Of a stretch of DNA of 5,170 bases, positions 4,198 to 5,170 are shown piece after piece (within the stretch, counting starts at the first letter, position 1; each line of letters begins with the position of its first letter). The notes under the pieces are model-generated. The model made no database searches. It was not told where the DNA came from and saw only the letters and a list, made by a program, of their open reading frames with translations. Source of the stretch: a bacterium (GTDB lineage: Bacteria; Bacteroidota; Ignavibacteria; Kapaibacteriales; UBA961); the NCBI GenBank assembly GCA_022844575.1, contig JALHLL010000230.1, forward strand, positions 1-5,170. The letters are read 5' to 3'. A program made the position numbers and the translations under genes.

Positions 4198-5058
4198 TTA
4201 GAACATTACCTGTAAACCTATGGCAAAGTACGTATCATTTTGTGCAAAGAACATACCGTGCATACTTCGACCGCTAAACCAATAAGCATTTAATGCTGTA
4301 GCGGTATTATTATCATTATAGAATAAAAAACCTGTTTGTCCTGCTATCTGACCCGAAAAAACTCCGTTTATCCCTACTGCCTTGCAATCTATACCTCCAT
4401 GAATATACATTCTTTTTGTTATAGGGTGTTCAAAATCGAAACCTATGGAGGGCATAAATCTTTCGGGGGAACGCGGTTGTGTTGCCCAAATGTATTGTAT
4501 ACCTATATAAGGGCGCCACCAACGCATACACATTGCAGCCGTAAAGTCGGCAAATTCTCGACTATATACAAAGGGTAAGGGCGAGATTTTACCTGTTTTA
4601 TCGGCAAGACCATCCACCATATGTGATGATATATGTGCCAATCGTAAGCGGAAAGCTAATGGATGAGGTAATGATCCTATACGCATGGGGCTGGTGGAAG
4701 CATTAAGTCCGAAAAAGTAATCGGATGTTTCTACGGGAAATTTGAAATTGCCTTCGCTTCTTAAACGAGTAAAGGTGTAGAAATCCGCTCCAATCCAAAT
4801 ATTTGGGGCTATACGTATCAAGTCTATGGTATTACCAATGTCAAGCCGAAGTTTATTATCATCCGCTTGATACATTGTACCGACACGCGCCTCAAACGGG
4901 TTTGCTATAAGTGGTCTGAACACAAGTCGCGTATCGTGCATGGATACATGACTGAACACCGTATCGGTATTGCCTTTATTTTGAAGAACGCTCTGAGCAG
5001 TTACCTGAGTTTCCGTAATAACGCTGAAAATAACTGCCAGGACAAATAAATACTTCAT
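4198..5058 (-). CDS. DUF1207-like outer-membrane beta-barrel protein with signal peptide, 286 aa
   Basis: The start chosen is ATG 5058: it gives 'MKYLFVLAVIFSVITETQVT-AQ', a signal peptide with likely cleavage after A21 (V-T-A). An earlier in-frame ATG at 5103 would add 15 residues of non-signal sequence and lies upstream of the probable transcription start. The mature part opens with 'FRPLIANPFEARVG' (47-60) and contains 'DYFFGLNAS' (113-121), 'FRLRLAHISSHMVDG' (136-150) with H142 and H146, and 'FVYSREFADFTAA' (163-175). Alternating hydrophobic strands follow, ending in aromatic 'LQVMF', the usual last strand of outer-membrane barrels. The 'FRPLxAxPxxxR' opening and the 'H-x-S-S-H-x-x-D' strand match what I recall of DUF1207, whose function is unknown. 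It is not a TonB receptor, as it is too short and has no plug domain. First gene of the putative operon with the AAA+ ATPase and HPr. Confidence 0.78.
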   Translation of the reverse strand: MKYLFVLAVIFSVITETQVTAQSVLQNKGNTDTVFSHVSMHDTRLVFRPLIANPFEARVGTMYQADDNKLRLDIGNTIDLIRIAPNIWIGADFYTFTRLRSEGNFKFPVETSDYFFGLNASTSPMRIGSLPHPLAFRLRLAHISSHMVDGLADKTGKISPLPFVYSREFADFTAAMCMRWWRPYIGIQYIWATQPRSPERFMPSIGFDFEHPITKRMYIHGGIDCKAVGINGVFSGQIAGQTGFLFYNDNNTATALNAYWFSGRSMHGMFFAQNDTYFAIGLQVMF

Positions 5059-5080
5059 ATCTTTTTTAGTCACTTCATCG

Positions 5081-5088
5081 CAAATATA
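5081..5088 (-). promoter_or_regulatory. Bacteroidota-type -7 promoter box ahead of the outer-membrane protein gene
   Basis: The minus strand reads TATATTTG, an exact TAnnTTTG match, 22 nt before ATG 5058. A start of transcription about 7 nt on would leave a leader of roughly 16 nt and exclude the ATG at 5103. A TTG at the expected -33 distance is not present; the nearest TTTTTG is only 12 nt upstream. Half-site evidence only. Confidence 0.4.
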
Positions 5089-5170
5089 TGCCGAATAAAG
5101 CAAAAAGTATATTCGATTTACTCAAAAACGTAGCTTAGTGATATGTTTATGAGAAAAGACATACCCACTT

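Noticed and set aside
4336..5049. Plus-strand frames 4336-4578 and 4867-5049
   Set aside because: Antisense shadows of the outer-membrane protein gene.
5104..5170. Possible start of a further gene at the right edge
   Set aside because: The 67 bases show no convincing coding pattern or clear second promoter; I see nothing annotatable there.

Overview
The window looks like chromosomal DNA of a Bacteroidota/Chlorobiota-type (FCB group) bacterium. The evidence is a C-terminal type IX secretion (T9SS) sorting domain on the first gene, the remnant of a second such domain, a DUF4199-type membrane gene, one TAnnTTTG promoter-like element and an AT-rich composition. The genus cannot be named from this window. 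I found no tRNA, rRNA, CRISPR array, insertion sequence or attachment site.

Layout. At 1-477 (+) is the 3' end of a secreted protein with the tail of a PDZ domain followed by a T9SS sorting domain. It converges on a minus-strand block, and a perfect 18-bp hairpin (496-535) terminates transcription from both sides. The block, read right to left on the minus strand, is a broken DUF4199-like membrane gene (1790-1290) and two small VOC (glyoxalase/bleomycin-resistance fold) genes (1275-907 and 903-553) spaced 14 and 3 nt apart. A third VOC gene (2236-1871) has its own strong Shine-Dalgarno sequence and its own terminator (1817-1852). A 318-bp gene-free gap follows (2237-2554), then a YCII-like gene (2887-2555) with a plausible promoter at 2918-2946. 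Behind it (2980-3129) lies a short remnant of another secreted protein's C-terminal domain.

The right part is a likely three-gene minus-strand operon: an outer-membrane beta-barrel protein resembling DUF1207 (5058-4198), a DnaC/IstB-like AAA+ ATPase (4164-3427) and the phosphocarrier HPr (3411-3145), with gaps of 33 and 15 nt.

The left-centre block is an accumulation of small single-domain cytoplasmic proteins of unknown substrate (three VOC, one YCII) with metal or catalytic positions partly missing. Nothing in the window forms an obvious new defence or mobile system. The points most worth a second look are the DUF4199 gene, broken by two opposite one-base indels, the orphan sorting-domain remnant, and the linkage of a DnaC-like ATPase to HPr.
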